A stretch of 64,000 bases of DNA from Diplocloster modestus (GTDB taxonomy: Bacteria; Bacillota; Clostridia; Lachnospirales; Lachnospiraceae), in the NCBI RefSeq assembly GCF_019042245.1, contig NZ_JAHQCX010000008.1, positions 141,686 through 205,685 on the forward strand, given 5' to 3'. The position numbers and the translations under genes are program-made. This document shows positions 26,783-36,287 of the stretch, piece by piece (the first letter of the stretch is position 1; each line of letters opens with the position of its first letter). Below the pieces are notes generated by a model. That model did no database searches and had not been told where the DNA came from. It saw only the letters and a program-made list of their open reading frames with translations.

Positions 26783-27733
26783 CTATTGACCAAGCTTACA
26801 TTCTTCAGGCTTTTTATCCATTCTAAGCCCTTTGAAAACGGGCTGCCGCAATCCCCCGCGGGCAGTCCGTTCCATATATTTTACCACACATACCAGCTTT
26901 GGTTCAATCCAGCAGGCTTCCTCATTACCTCTGGGAACTCTCATCCCCCGGGGCGGCTCTGACAGCCGTTCCATCTGGCGTATACGGGAAAAATCAGGAC
27001 CGGACACTCCCAGTGTCACATGCCCCTGATAGATCAGTTCTTTACCCTGAAACTGGCCCAGAACCAGGCTGCTCACATGATCTGATTTATCAATCCAACC
27101 GCAGACCACAAAGTCTTCATCCAAAAGATTTTTCATCTTGATCCAGTCTTTTGTCCTTTTTCCGGGAATATAAATACTGTCTTTTAATTTAGCGACGATT
27201 CCCTCCAATTGGTTTTCTTTCGCCAGCCGGAAAAATTCCACTCCCTTTTCCTCAATAAATCGTGACAGTGCCACTCTCTCATTTTCCTTCAGATTTTGCG
27301 CTAGCAATTCTTTTCTTTCCAGGAGAGGCCGGTTCATGACCGCTTCTTCTTCATAGTAGATCAGATCGAATGCGACAAAACTAGCCGGAAACCTTTTGGC
27401 TTCCAGCTCGATTTTGAACTTATTTGACATCAGGCTTCGACGTTGGATAGCGGAATAATCCGGACGTCCGTTCACCATCATCATAAGTTCCCCGTCCAAA
27501 ATGCACTTTTTTTGCACCTGCTTATACATTTCCGCCAGTTCAGGAACCTTGGGAAGCATTTTCAGATCCCGCTTATTTTTAAGTTCCGTTAATCTGGCAG
27601 CCGGATCCAGATAGGCCACACACCGTTCGCCGTCCATTTTCAACTCATAAATATAATCTCTGCTGTCGAAAGCGTCGGCGCTTGCACCGATCAGCATGGG
27701 CTTTAAGCTTCTCGTCTCAAACAGGTCTCTCAT
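26783..27733 (-). CDS. ligD: ATP-dependent DNA ligase (LigD ligase-domain type)
   Basis: 316 residues. Adenylation motif E-L-K-M-D-G-E-R-C (nucleophile Lys about residue 32), E-L-M-M-M-V-N-G-R-P, F-V-A-F-D-L-I-Y-Y, E-G-I-V-A-K and D-W-I-K-M-K, then an OB-fold domain. It corresponds to the ligase part of LigD without polymerase or nuclease domains. Overlaps the Ku gene by 4 bases (ATGA); together they form a minimal non-homologous end-joining pair. Confidence 0.92.
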   Translation of the reverse strand: MRDLFETRSLKPMLIGASADAFDSRDYIYELKMDGERCVAYLDPAARLTELKNKRDLKMLPKVPELAEMYKQVQKKCILDGELMMMVNGRPDYSAIQRRSLMSNKFKIELEAKRFPASFVAFDLIYYEEEAVMNRPLLERKELLAQNLKENERVALSRFIEEKGVEFFRLAKENQLEGIVAKLKDSIYIPGKRTKDWIKMKNLLDEDFVVCGWIDKSDHVSSLVLGQFQGKELIYQGHVTLGVSGPDFSRIRQMERLSEPPRGMRVPRGNEEACWIEPKLVCVVKYMERTARGGLRQPVFKGLRMDKKPEECKLGQ

Positions 27734-28542
27734 GCCGGTTCCGCTTTCTTTCTGGTTCTCTTCTTTTTCGGAGAATTATCCTGATCTTCCACCTGGCGGA
27801 TACTGGCCTGCAGCGCATCCATCAGGTTGATCACATTAGCCGGCTTTTCATCCGGAGGAGTGACGATCTCCTTCCCGGCGATCTTATCCTCGATAATCTG
27901 GCGCAGCCGTACCTGATATTCATTCTGGTACTGCTCCGGTTCAAAGGGTTTCACCATGCTGTTGACCAGAGTTTTTGCCATGGTCAGTTCCGCATCGTTC
28001 AATTCCGGATGCTCCGGCTCTTTGGGCATTTCCTTAATTTCATCATAAAAAAAGAGAGTTTCCACCAGAATACCGGTATCCGTGGGAATCAGCGCCAGAA
28101 GTTTTTCCGTCTGCCCAATCACGGTTTTGGCGATAGCCACCTTCTCTTCCGTCAGCATGGCCTTACGCAGCAGTTCATAGGCCTTATCGCCGCCTGCCTC
28201 CGGTACCGCATGATAAGTTTTATCATAATAAATCGGACGAATATTTCTCATCTCCGTAAAATGCAGGATGTGGATCGTCTTATCCTTTTCCGTCTTCGCC
28301 TTCTCAAAATCCGCGTCGGTCATAGTTATATACTGGCCGGGAGAAAATTCAAATCCCTTGATTATTCCATCCGACGCCACTTCCTTGCCGCAATTCGCAC
28401 ATACTTTCTTATACTTTACCCGGGAACCGTCCTCCCGGCAAAGCTGATTAAAGTGGATATCATTATTCTGTGTTGCCGTGTGAAGCGCCACCGGAATGTG
28501 AACCAGACCAAAAGAAATCGCTCCTTTATGGGATGCTGCCAT
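27730..28542 (-). CDS. ku: Ku protein
   Basis: 270 residues with the bacterial Ku core: W-K/G-A-I-S-F-G-L-V-H-I-P-V at the N-terminus, C-R-E-D-G-S-R-V-K-Y-K-K-V-C-A-N-C-G, and Y-Y-D-K-T-Y-H-A-V-P-E. A C-terminal Lys/Arg tail (K-K-K-R-T-R-K-K) is typical. Ku binds double-strand ends and recruits the ligase encoded next. GAGGTGAT precedes the ATG. Confidence 0.95.
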   Translation of the reverse strand: MAASHKGAISFGLVHIPVALHTATQNNDIHFNQLCREDGSRVKYKKVCANCGKEVASDGIIKGFEFSPGQYITMTDADFEKAKTEKDKTIHILHFTEMRNIRPIYYDKTYHAVPEAGGDKAYELLRKAMLTEEKVAIAKTVIGQTEKLLALIPTDTGILVETLFFYDEIKEMPKEPEHPELNDAELTMAKTLVNSMVKPFEPEQYQNEYQVRLRQIIEDKIAGKEIVTPPDEKPANVINLMDALQASIRQVEDQDNSPKKKRTRKKAEPA

Positions 28543-28631
28543 ATTTTATCACCTCGGCCTTAGTATGTGCAGAGGCAGCTTTTTCATTCTGAATCGCTGT
28601 TTTTTCTTTTTTACTTTGGAGGGAATGTTGA

Positions 28632-28936
28632 CTAAGGGCCGGGATGAGCGGGAAAGGGCGCACCCGATCGGCACCCGGCGGCAAATCCCCTGGGGCCAAA
28701 TCACTTCGGCCGGACATAAGAACAGCTAACTCCGAGGGCAGGAGAACCTCTTATTGGCAGGGTCCGGAACAAACTCGCCAAACTACGGCTCGGACAGTGT
28801 TCCGGGCCCTGCCAATAAGAGGTTCTCCCGCCTTCGGAGTCAGCCGTTCTTAGGTCCGGCCGAAGTGATTTGTCCCCGCGGGATTTGCTGCCCGGCTCCC
28901 AAAGGCACACCCCTTCCCGCTCAGCCCGGCCCTTAG
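28632..28936. repeat. Foldback palindrome, copy 3 (about 305 bp)
   Basis: Third member of the family at 3763 and 4106. It shares AGAACCTCTTATTGGCAGG, GGAACAAACTCGCCA, GGCTCGGACAGTGTTCC and the flanking TAAGAAC/GTTCTTA arms, and keeps the symmetrical CCAATAAGAGGTTCTCC that copies 1 and 2 have lost. Outer arms begin CTAAGGGCCGGG and are unrelated to the other copies, yet pair with each other. It fills most of the gap between ku and the VTC gene; the remaining bases hold only an AT-rich region before the next start. Confidence 0.9.
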
Positions 28937-29048
28937 TAAGATAAAATGCTATTTTCCAGATCCTGTTACTATTATTACGGGGAAATAGCTTGTTCTATTG
29001 GTTCAATTATGCTAAGATGATGATAAATTTTTTAAAGGAGTCTTTTTT

Positions 29049-29741
29049 GTGTTATCTGTTTACAGAAATGAACTGAAGTATTTGTTGAGCTGGGAACAGG
29101 CCGTGCAGTTGGAGGAGCAGATCAGTCAGGTTCTGGAACCGGATGAATTCTCCAGCGATGGGGTTTATCGGGTAAAGAGTCTGTACTTTGATACTATTTA
29201 TGACGCGGATTTTAATTCCCGTTATTATGGTGAGTATTATCGGAAGAAAATTCGGCTCAGGATTTATGATGAAAATGAGCCATTTGCTAAATTGGAACTG
29301 AAGGAAAAGGAAGACCATTATCAGCATAAGACCAGCCTGACTTTGTCCAGGGAACAGGCCGTTCGTATTATGGACGGGGACTATAGCCTGCTGCTGGATC
29401 TGGATGAGGAGGCCGCGCTGCGCCTCTATTCTTTGATGATGGGCGAGGGGTACCGTCCGGCGGTCATCATCGAGTATGATCGCCGGGCCTTTGTGTATCC
29501 GTTGTTTCATACCCGGATTACATTTGATTCCGCAATTAAGAGCAGCGAGATGGAACTGGATCTCTATCAGAAAGAACTTCCCTGGACCCAGGTCAGCTCG
29601 GAACAGGTCGTGCTGGAGGTAAAATATGACCAGCAGCTCCCGCCCTTTCTGTCCAGTCTTTTCCGCAAATATTCCCTGTCCAGGCTTTCCGTCAGCAAGT
29701 ACGGAATTGGACGTCCTATCTATCAAGAATATATTTTTTAA
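29049..29741 (+). CDS. VTC-domain polyphosphate polymerase-like protein
   Basis: 230 residues, GTG start 8 bases after AAAGGAG. R-N-E-L-K-Y-L-L, R-V-K-S-L-Y-F-D-T, K-I-R-L-R-I-Y, K-L-E-L-K-E-K, and the later I-E-Y-D-R-R-A-F and E-V-K-Y-D match the tunnel-lining basic and acidic residues of VTC domains, which make polyphosphate from ATP. The triad VTC - DUF4956 - CotH recurs in Firmicutes and Actinobacteria; DUF4956 follows by 12 bases. Confidence 0.9.
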   Translation: MLSVYRNELKYLLSWEQAVQLEEQISQVLEPDEFSSDGVYRVKSLYFDTIYDADFNSRYYGEYYRKKIRLRIYDENEPFAKLELKEKEDHYQHKTSLTLSREQAVRIMDGDYSLLLDLDEEAALRLYSLMMGEGYRPAVIIEYDRRAFVYPLFHTRITFDSAIKSSEMELDLYQKELPWTQVSSEQVVLEVKYDQQLPPFLSSLFRKYSLSRLSVSKYGIGRPIYQEYIF

Positions 29742-29753
29742 AGGAGTGTATGT

Positions 29754-30428
29754 ATGTCAAAAAAAGATATCCTGTCCTGGTTTTATACCAACAGCACAGC
29801 CCTGACAGCCCGAGACATCGCGATTATCCTGTGTATCGGCCTGCTCTGTTCCGCGGTTATTTTCCTGACTTATAGATTTACCTATAATGGGGTAACCTAT
29901 AATCCGAAATTCAATTCTTCCAATGTGATTATTTTGCTGATCACCGTCGTGATCATGCTGATGATCAGCAGTAATATTGTTATATCCCTGGGTATGGTGG
30001 GTGCGCTCTCCATCGTACGGTTCCGGACCGCGATCAAAGACCCCAGAGATACGGTTTTTATTTTCTGGTCCATCGTGGAGGGACTTTGTGTGGGTTCCCG
30101 AAACTTTAAGCTGGCTTTGATATCCGTATTGTTCATCGCCCTGGTTATATTCGCCTTCCATCTATATGTTCGGAAATGGAATTCTTATCTGCTGGTCATC
30201 CGCGGTACTCAAAAGACCATGGATGCCGCCCGGATTCAGGCGGTCCTGAAACCGACGGTCACTTCTGTGCGGGTGAAAGCGGTGAATCAGACGGATTCTT
30301 CCTGTGAAATGATTTTGGAGACGAAGGTAAAGGGAGCTCTTACAAAGGAAAATCTGGAGGTTTTACATAGCATCGAGGGAGTGAAAAGTTTCCACTGGAT
30401 GCTGCAAACCGGAGAAACCATAGGATGA
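29754..30428 (+). CDS. DUF4956 family membrane protein
   Basis: 224 residues with about four hydrophobic segments in residues 15-140 and the signature V-G-A-L-S-I-V-R-F-R-T-A-I-K-D-P-R-D-T, then a soluble C-terminal domain. Of unknown function, but habitually linked to VTC and CotH genes, possibly moving or sensing polyphosphate at the membrane (inference). AAGGAGTG precedes the ATG. Confidence 0.9.
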   Translation: MSKKDILSWFYTNSTALTARDIAIILCIGLLCSAVIFLTYRFTYNGVTYNPKFNSSNVIILLITVVIMLMISSNIVISLGMVGALSIVRFRTAIKDPRDTVFIFWSIVEGLCVGSRNFKLALISVLFIALVIFAFHLYVRKWNSYLLVIRGTQKTMDAARIQAVLKPTVTSVRVKAVNQTDSSCEMILETKVKGALTKENLEVLHSIEGVKSFHWMLQTGETIG

Positions 30429-30435
30429 TGCATAT

Positions 30436-32691
30436 ATGAAGGAAAAACTGCTGAAATTTTCAAATCCCAGAAACAAAAATTGGTGGCTGTTTACAGGTGC
30501 CCTGGTTATCTTTGTGCTGGCTGTGGTCTTGTTTACCATGACAGAGGAGAAGGACGCCGACAGTCTTCAGGAATATGTGAAAAACGGAAGTGTGGAATTC
30601 AGTGTTTCCGATACATTCCTGTCTGAAGATACCGAATTGGCGCTTACAGCCGATGCGGTTTACAGTTCGTCCTACGATATTTATTATACCCTGGACGGCA
30701 GCACGCCTGACCTGGAATCACCTTTATATGAGAAACCGCTTCTGCTGGAAGCCGGGGATACGGTTCGCGCGGTACCGGTAAAAGCCCGGGTATGTTATAA
30801 GAATACCTTAAGCGATGTGGTTACCAAGACCTATTTCGTCGGCAAAAACGCGGACCAGCGCTATACAACTCTCATCGCCTCCATTACCACGGATCCGGAA
30901 AATCTCTATGACCCGGTCACAGGCATCATGATGGAGGGCCCGAATACGGAGTACGGCTTTAAGAACTTTGATCAGAGGGGCGACGAATGGATCCGCGGCG
31001 CTAACGTGGAAATGTTCGACGAGACCGGAAATAAAATCATTGATCAAAAGATCGGGCTGGGAATTTCGGGAGGATACAGTGCCAATTATTTTCCCAAATC
31101 CTTAAAGCTGGATGCCAACGAGATCTATGATAAAGAGAACCCCAAATTCGAATATCCTTTTTTTGCCTCGGAAGAAACGGTATCTTTGCAGTCCTCCGGC
31201 CGCAAGTTCAACCACCTGGTCCTGCGAAACAGCGGCAATGATCTGTATTCTACTCTGATTCGGTGGAATCTGGCCAGTTCGCTGGCCAAGGAAATCGGAA
31301 TGGCCCCGGTAATGTCCGCAAGACCCGTGACCGTGTACTTAAACGGCGAATATTACGGCCTGCTGCAGATGCAGGATTCCTATTCCTCCTATAATCTGGC
31401 CCAGCAGCTGCATGTGGAAAAGTATGAGGTGGAGAAATTCGAGAGCTCCGAGCGGGAATGCGCCGAAGCCGCCGGCTATGCAGAATATCTGTATTCCGAT
31501 CTGAACGTGGCTTCGAACCGGGAACATCTGGAAGAACTGGTGGATATGGATAATTTTCTAACTTATTACGCCTTCCAGCTCATGGTAAATAACTTTGACT
31601 GGCCGCAGAAAAATTATGCCGCTTACCGGACTAATAAAGAAGGCGCCGATAATCGGATCCGGTTTCTCCTCTTCGACACCGATTATATGTACAACCTCTA
31701 TGATACCCCCGACCGGGCGCAGGAGCTCTTTGGGGAGATGCTGGTGTACCCGGAAAATGACAACAACGCCCTGTCCAACGTATTAAAGTATCCGGATTAT
31801 GAAACCCGTTTTGTCAATATCATCACTTCTCTTATGAGCAATATTCTGGATCCGGAGCATCTGTTGGAGCTGATCAACCGTTATAGTCAGGAGATCGCGG
31901 TGGAGATCGAATATATGGAAAAAGAAAGTCCGGACGCCGAGATACGAAACGTAGCCGAAAATTGGGATTCCGAAGTAGCCCGTCTGAAGCATTATGCAGA
32001 AGTCCGAAACGAGGAGGTAGCCGACTGGCTGGACACGCTGTTTGAAGTGGAAGATCTCTATACCGTGACGATGGCGCCTTCTGAGGGTGCGGATCTCATT
32101 TTTGGAGCTGTCCGGCTGACACCTGAAGATCCTGAGTGGAACGGATACTTTTTCCTAAGTCATCCTCTTACGGTGACCTGTGAGACCTACCCGGGTTACG
32201 AATTTGATCACTGGGAAGTGAATCAGCAGATTGTCACGTCCAGGGATCTTGTCATTTCTCCTGATTTGATCCTCGAAGGGGATAACCAGATTCGTCTGGT
32301 CACCCGCCCGATAAGCGGAGAAGGACCGGTCATCAGCAAGGTGTCCGCAGCCAGCGTGGATGACTGGATTGAGCTCTATAATCCATATACGAATACGATA
32401 CAGCTTCGGGATTTTTATCTTTCCGATGACCGCAGCGATTTTTTGAAATACCGCTGTCCGGATACGGAACTGGAGCCCGGGGAAACCCTGGTTCTTTACG
32501 GTAAAACCAGTCCTGTGTTAAATCATTATCTGGTGAACTTTAATTTGAAAAAAGGTGAGGTTCTGACGTTATCCGATGCCGATGGAACGATCCTGGATCA
32601 GGTACGTATTCCAAAGATGGCGGCGGATGAGAGTTATGGGCGTTATCTGTATGGGAATACCTGGAAATTCTTTGTAGAGTTGGTCCAATAA
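30436..32691 (+). CDS. CotH kinase family surface protein
   Basis: 751 residues. One N-terminal membrane anchor (about 15-35), a chitobiase-C-like beta domain (Y-Y-T-L-D-G-S-T-P-D), the CotH kinase-like domain at about 180-520 (N-Y-F-P-K-S-L-K-L; Y-L-N-G-E-Y-Y-G-L-L-Q-M; L-L-F-D-T-D-Y), an InlB-repeat-like stretch (G-Y-E-F-D-H-W-E-V-N) and a C-terminal lamin-tail-like domain (D-W-I-E-L-Y-N-P). CotH proteins are atypical kinases acting outside the cytoplasm or in spore coats. Third gene of the VTC operon; the Shine-Dalgarno is weak, suggesting coupling to the preceding gene 7 bases away. Confidence 0.9.
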   Translation: MKEKLLKFSNPRNKNWWLFTGALVIFVLAVVLFTMTEEKDADSLQEYVKNGSVEFSVSDTFLSEDTELALTADAVYSSSYDIYYTLDGSTPDLESPLYEKPLLLEAGDTVRAVPVKARVCYKNTLSDVVTKTYFVGKNADQRYTTLIASITTDPENLYDPVTGIMMEGPNTEYGFKNFDQRGDEWIRGANVEMFDETGNKIIDQKIGLGISGGYSANYFPKSLKLDANEIYDKENPKFEYPFFASEETVSLQSSGRKFNHLVLRNSGNDLYSTLIRWNLASSLAKEIGMAPVMSARPVTVYLNGEYYGLLQMQDSYSSYNLAQQLHVEKYEVEKFESSERECAEAAGYAEYLYSDLNVASNREHLEELVDMDNFLTYYAFQLMVNNFDWPQKNYAAYRTNKEGADNRIRFLLFDTDYMYNLYDTPDRAQELFGEMLVYPENDNNALSNVLKYPDYETRFVNIITSLMSNILDPEHLLELINRYSQEIAVEIEYMEKESPDAEIRNVAENWDSEVARLKHYAEVRNEEVADWLDTLFEVEDLYTVTMAPSEGADLIFGAVRLTPEDPEWNGYFFLSHPLTVTCETYPGYEFDHWEVNQQIVTSRDLVISPDLILEGDNQIRLVTRPISGEGPVISKVSAASVDDWIELYNPYTNTIQLRDFYLSDDRSDFLKYRCPDTELEPGETLVLYGKTSPVLNHYLVNFNLKKGEVLTLSDADGTILDQVRIPKMAADESYGRYLYGNTWKFFVELVQ

Positions 32692-32832
32692 ATAATTACC
32701 TGATTATATTTGAGGACTTATCCTTTGAGAATAGTTCTTCCCCGCTGCGTATTTCTCTGTTATAATAATGGCTGACAGATATTTTACAGATATAGTGAAT
32801 GATACATGGGAAAAACAAGGAGGATACGCAAA

Positions 32833-33147
32833 ATGATCATCAAGGGATTTAAGATGAAACTGTATGAGGGTATGGCTGAAGAATATGAGAAGCGCCACAA
32901 TGAACTGTGGCCGGAGATGAAGGATATGATCCATGAACATGGCGGCCGGAATTATACGATTTTCTGGGACAAGGAGACAAATATCCTGTTTGGTTACATC
33001 GAGATCGAGGATGAGGAGAAATGGGCTGAGGGGGCGGATACCGCTATTAACCGTAAATGGTGGGATTTTATGGCTCCAGTCATGGAAACGAACCCGGATA
33101 ACAGCCCGGTATCGGTGGATCTTAAAAATGTTTTTCATTTGGATTAA
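32833..33147 (+). CDS. rhaM: L-rhamnose mutarotase
   Basis: 104 residues, the exact family length. K-L-Y-E-G-M-A-E-E-Y-E-K-R-H-N-E-L-W-P-E-M and N-R-K-W-W-D-F-M-A-P-V-M-E-T-N-P-D-N match RhaM, which interconverts rhamnose anomers before isomerisation. AAGGAGG precedes ATG 32833. No other rhamnose catabolic gene adjoins it; the GH78 gene is 17 kb away. Confidence 0.92.
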   Translation: MIIKGFKMKLYEGMAEEYEKRHNELWPEMKDMIHEHGGRNYTIFWDKETNILFGYIEIEDEEKWAEGADTAINRKWWDFMAPVMETNPDNSPVSVDLKNVFHLD

Positions 33148-33220
33148 GCGAAGTAATGCAATAGAACTTGTTAAGGATAGTTGGCAGTCATAAAGCATGG
33201 ACTATATTTTGGCTTTACAA

Positions 33221-33277
33221 TGGACCCTGTTGGTGATACGGTTTTATACAGCGTATCACCAACAGGGTCCATTTTCC
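33221..33277. terminator. Strong bidirectional terminator
   Basis: Perfect 19-bp inverted repeat TGGACCCTGTTGGTGATAC / GTATCACCAACAGGGTCCA with a 13-base loop and a T-run, between convergent rhaM and the FAD oxidoreductase gene. Confidence 0.88.
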
Positions 33278-33291
33278 ATTTTTGCTTTTCT

Positions 33292-34575
33292 TTATTTATT
33301 GCGGCTCAATGTTGTGAATATCCCGGTCAAGCCCGCTTTGTTTACTCTGCAGCGGATCTTTTCAGCATCGGTTGTATATAGATCCAGCTTTTTCATACGG
33401 GTGAAGTAATAAGAACCGGAGAAAGTGTACTTTCTGCCCATTCCCGCATCGGTTGCCATCTCTTCTTTTACAAATGCTATGGCATCTCCTATCGCCAGTT
33501 CACGGGGGAGCTCGAATAGCTCAAGCCCTTCCGCGCATCTCACACTGTTGTAACCCGCCAGCGCTCCTGTAACGATTGCTTCGGTATGGCCCACCAGAAG
33601 TCCCGCTTTCTCCCCGGCGCAGAACAGGTTTTCAGTCTCTGTTACTTTCAGAGTATTTTCCCTTGGAGCCATCGCAAAGTACCGCATGGAGTTACCCTTT
33701 CCTCCCGCATAGGGGTCCTCGTACCGGGCATTTTGAAATCCCGGAATCTGATGCAGCTTCTCTAATGGATAATAGGGTGTCATAAGTTTCGCGTGCCCTG
33801 TGTCCAGCAGAATAATATTGTCTCTGAATTCAGGTAATGCATATTGCTGACAGCATTTCAAGTCCAGGTGGTCATCGATCAAGTCTCTGGGTACGGGAAT
33901 GATGCAGACGCCTTCCTCATCCAGCTTATGGCTGATTTCGGGGGAGAGGGATTCTTTTAAGAGCTTGCAGGAACCGCTCATGGCGCCGACGGATCCGTCT
34001 TTTTTCCTGCCTTTGTACTCTTCTATGCCGGTCAGCCCGGTCAGGGATACTCTTCCACCGAAACTTGGACAGCGCAGTACACACATTGCACAGCCGTTTC
34101 CGTATTTTGTGCAGCAGTTCATGGGGCCTGCCGTACCGGTTGCGTCGATGAATACGTCTCCCTCATAGTTTCTGTTTTTGTCATCTGTGGCTTTTTCGAT
34201 CCTTCTGTTTTCCATTTGGATGTGTGATATACGGGCCTGAAAGACCAACCGGATATCTTGATCTTCGAGATACCGCCTTACAGCGCCCTCGATCCTGCCG
34301 ATATCGTACAGATCCGCGTGCTCATGGCCCGGAAATCTGATGTTTCTATGTCTGATGTTCTGATCAATCACCTGGAACAGATCCCCGGCACCCAGCGCGA
34401 TCAGCTCTTCTGTGGCGGTAAAGCGGCCGTTGTTGCGCATAATCCCGCCCGCGAGACCGGTACCTAACAGCATATCTGTACGCTCCAGCAAGGTAACGGA
34501 TGCCCCCAGCTTGGCTGCTTCCACCGCAGCCGCGCAGCCGGACCAGCCTCCTCCGGCGATAACCACTCTTTTCAT
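33292..34575 (-). CDS. FAD-dependent oxidoreductase
   Basis: 427 residues. N-terminal dinucleotide fold V-V-I-A-G-G-G-W-S-G-C-A-A-A-V-E-A-A and a late G-E-K-A-G-L-L-V-G-H-T-E-A. The middle carries C-C-T-K-Y-G-N-G-C-A-M-C-V-L-R-C-P, a Cys cluster that may bind iron-sulfur, placing it in the FAD_oxidored group. Substrate unknown. Single gene between a terminator and the threonine aldolase gene. Confidence 0.85.
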   Translation of the reverse strand: MKRVVIAGGGWSGCAAAVEAAKLGASVTLLERTDMLLGTGLAGGIMRNNGRFTATEELIALGAGDLFQVIDQNIRHRNIRFPGHEHADLYDIGRIEGAVRRYLEDQDIRLVFQARISHIQMENRRIEKATDDKNRNYEGDVFIDATGTAGPMNCCTKYGNGCAMCVLRCPSFGGRVSLTGLTGIEEYKGRKKDGSVGAMSGSCKLLKESLSPEISHKLDEEGVCIIPVPRDLIDDHLDLKCCQQYALPEFRDNIILLDTGHAKLMTPYYPLEKLHQIPGFQNARYEDPYAGGKGNSMRYFAMAPRENTLKVTETENLFCAGEKAGLLVGHTEAIVTGALAGYNSVRCAEGLELFELPRELAIGDAIAFVKEEMATDAGMGRKYTFSGSYYFTRMKKLDLYTTDAEKIRCRVNKAGLTGIFTTLSRNK

Positions 34576-34734
34576 AATTTTCTGCCTGCTCCTCTCATTG
34601 TTGTCCCAGATCCGGAAACCCTTTTTCTTATATCCGGAAGAGCCTTTACGAATATTATATGAAAGAATGACGGCTAATATTTATGACTTTATATTTGTGA
34701 CTTTATATTTGGCTTTATGTTTGTGGCTTTTTCT

Positions 34735-35775
34735 TTATAAAGGCATATTTCGGATCAATTCTACCATAGCCTGCACATTTTCTCCGGTTGTCGCCCAGCT
34801 GGTGCAGAAACGTACCGCCGTGTTTTTCTCATCGATGGGCTCCCATATTTCATAGGCCGCGCCTTCGGAAAAATATTTCATCTGAGCCTGACTTAAGATC
34901 GGGAACTGCTGATTTGTCCAGGAGCTTACATAGAACGGGATACCCTTTTCTTCCAGCGCACAGCGGATTCTAAGAGCTGCGTCTACCGCGTTTTTACAAA
35001 TCTTATAGTACAGATCATCCTCAAACAGGACATCGAACTGAATTCCCAGCAAACGGCCCTTTGCCAGCATACCGCCATGCTGCTTGATTATGTAACGGAA
35101 ATCTTTTTTCAGGCTCTCCCTTGCGATCACGACTGCCTCCCCAAAAAGAGCTCCGCATTTTGTGCCGCCGATATAGAATACATCGCAGAGCCGGGCGATA
35201 TCGGGAAGAGTAAGGTCGTTCCTGCTGCTGGCCAGTCCGTAACCAAGTCTCGCGCCATCCAGATACAGGGGCAGACCACACTTGCGGCAGGAGGCATACA
35301 GACTGGTCAATTGTTCCTTCGAATACAGCGTTCCGCTCTCTGTGGGAAATGAGATATATACCATGCCGGGCTGTACCATATGTTCCCTGCTGGCGCAGGC
35401 ATCGTGAGCATCACAGTATGCTTCTACCTGATCACCGGTAATGGTGCCGTCTTCGGATGGCAGGGTCAGCACCTTGTGCCCGGCTGCTTCGATAGCCCCT
35501 GTCTCATGACATGCGATATGGCCGGTGTCGGCGCTGATCACTCCCTGATGGGCTTTTAAAATGGATGCGATCACCGTCGCGTTCGTCTGCGTACCTCCGA
35601 CCAGGAAATGAACATCCACATCTTCTCTGCCGCAGGCTTTTCGGATTTTCTCCCTGGCGCTGCCGCAATAGGCGTCATTTCCGTATCCCGGGGTTTGTAC
35701 AAAATTGGTCTCCGCCATTTTTTCCAGTATCTTGGGGTGGCATCCCTCTACATAATCACTTTGAAAATAGATCAT
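34735..35775 (-). CDS. Low-specificity L-threonine aldolase-like PLP enzyme
   Basis: 346 residues from ATG 35775, chosen because GGAGGAAAGA precedes it; an open frame extends 21 codons further. S-D-Y-V-E-G-C-H-P, F-L-V-G-G-T-Q-T-N, H-I-A-C-H-E-T-G-A-I-E, L-Y-L-D-G-A-R-L-G-Y and the PLP-Lys region Y-I-G-G-T-K-C-G-A-L-F-G fit the aldolase/beta-eliminating-lyase fold. It would split L-threonine or allo-threonine to glycine and acetaldehyde. Confidence 0.85.
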   Translation of the reverse strand: MIYFQSDYVEGCHPKILEKMAETNFVQTPGYGNDAYCGSAREKIRKACGREDVDVHFLVGGTQTNATVIASILKAHQGVISADTGHIACHETGAIEAAGHKVLTLPSEDGTITGDQVEAYCDAHDACASREHMVQPGMVYISFPTESGTLYSKEQLTSLYASCRKCGLPLYLDGARLGYGLASSRNDLTLPDIARLCDVFYIGGTKCGALFGEAVVIARESLKKDFRYIIKQHGGMLAKGRLLGIQFDVLFEDDLYYKICKNAVDAALRIRCALEEKGIPFYVSSWTNQQFPILSQAQMKYFSEGAAYEIWEPIDEKNTAVRFCTSWATTGENVQAMVELIRNMPL

Positions 35776-35867
35776 TCTTTCCTCCATACGTGCGTTTTCC
35801 GTATCCCCATTATACAACAGGAGAGGGCTTCCCACCACCGGAAAAATTCTAAACCCGGCAAATACTT

Positions 35868-36287
35868 TTAAAACCAGCGGTAGTGAGGCTTGGCCTCCCG
35901 GAAGAACCAGTACCTCAGGTAATCATCCAGTACTATTCCTACGAAAGATAGAAAGAACCACAGAATGGTAAACGGCAGGCAGATCTGCCCCATCAGGTTA
36001 AACGGCACCGCACCATAATCCCAGACATTCCAGCCCAGCTTGATATTCAGCAGCCAGCCGGTGATGAATTCCAGTGCTGTTATGATGCCGGCCGAGGCCA
36101 GCATCTGCGCCCACACCGGAAAGCGCAGTGAATATTTGGCATCCAGCAGGCCGATCAGCACAAAACAGATCCCGCCCAGAACTGCCATACTCCAATGGGA
36201 ATACCCACGGAACATAATTTCCATCAGATAATACACGCCTCCGCCAATGCCGAATAAAAATGGCAGCTTTGAAATTTGTCTCCACAT
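35868..36287 (-). CDS. CmpB-like putative ABC transporter permease (PF06541 type)
   Basis: 139 residues with four hydrophobic segments; W-S-M-A-V-L-G-G-I-C-F, E-F-I-T-G-W-L-L-N and W-N-V-W-D-Y are typical. Annotated widely as a putative ABC permease although no transport partner is adjacent. Function unproven. Confidence 0.78.
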   Translation of the reverse strand: MWRQISKLPFLFGIGGGVYYLMEIMFRGYSHWSMAVLGGICFVLIGLLDAKYSLRFPVWAQMLASAGIITALEFITGWLLNIKLGWNVWDYGAVPFNLMGQICLPFTILWFFLSFVGIVLDDYLRYWFFREAKPHYRWF

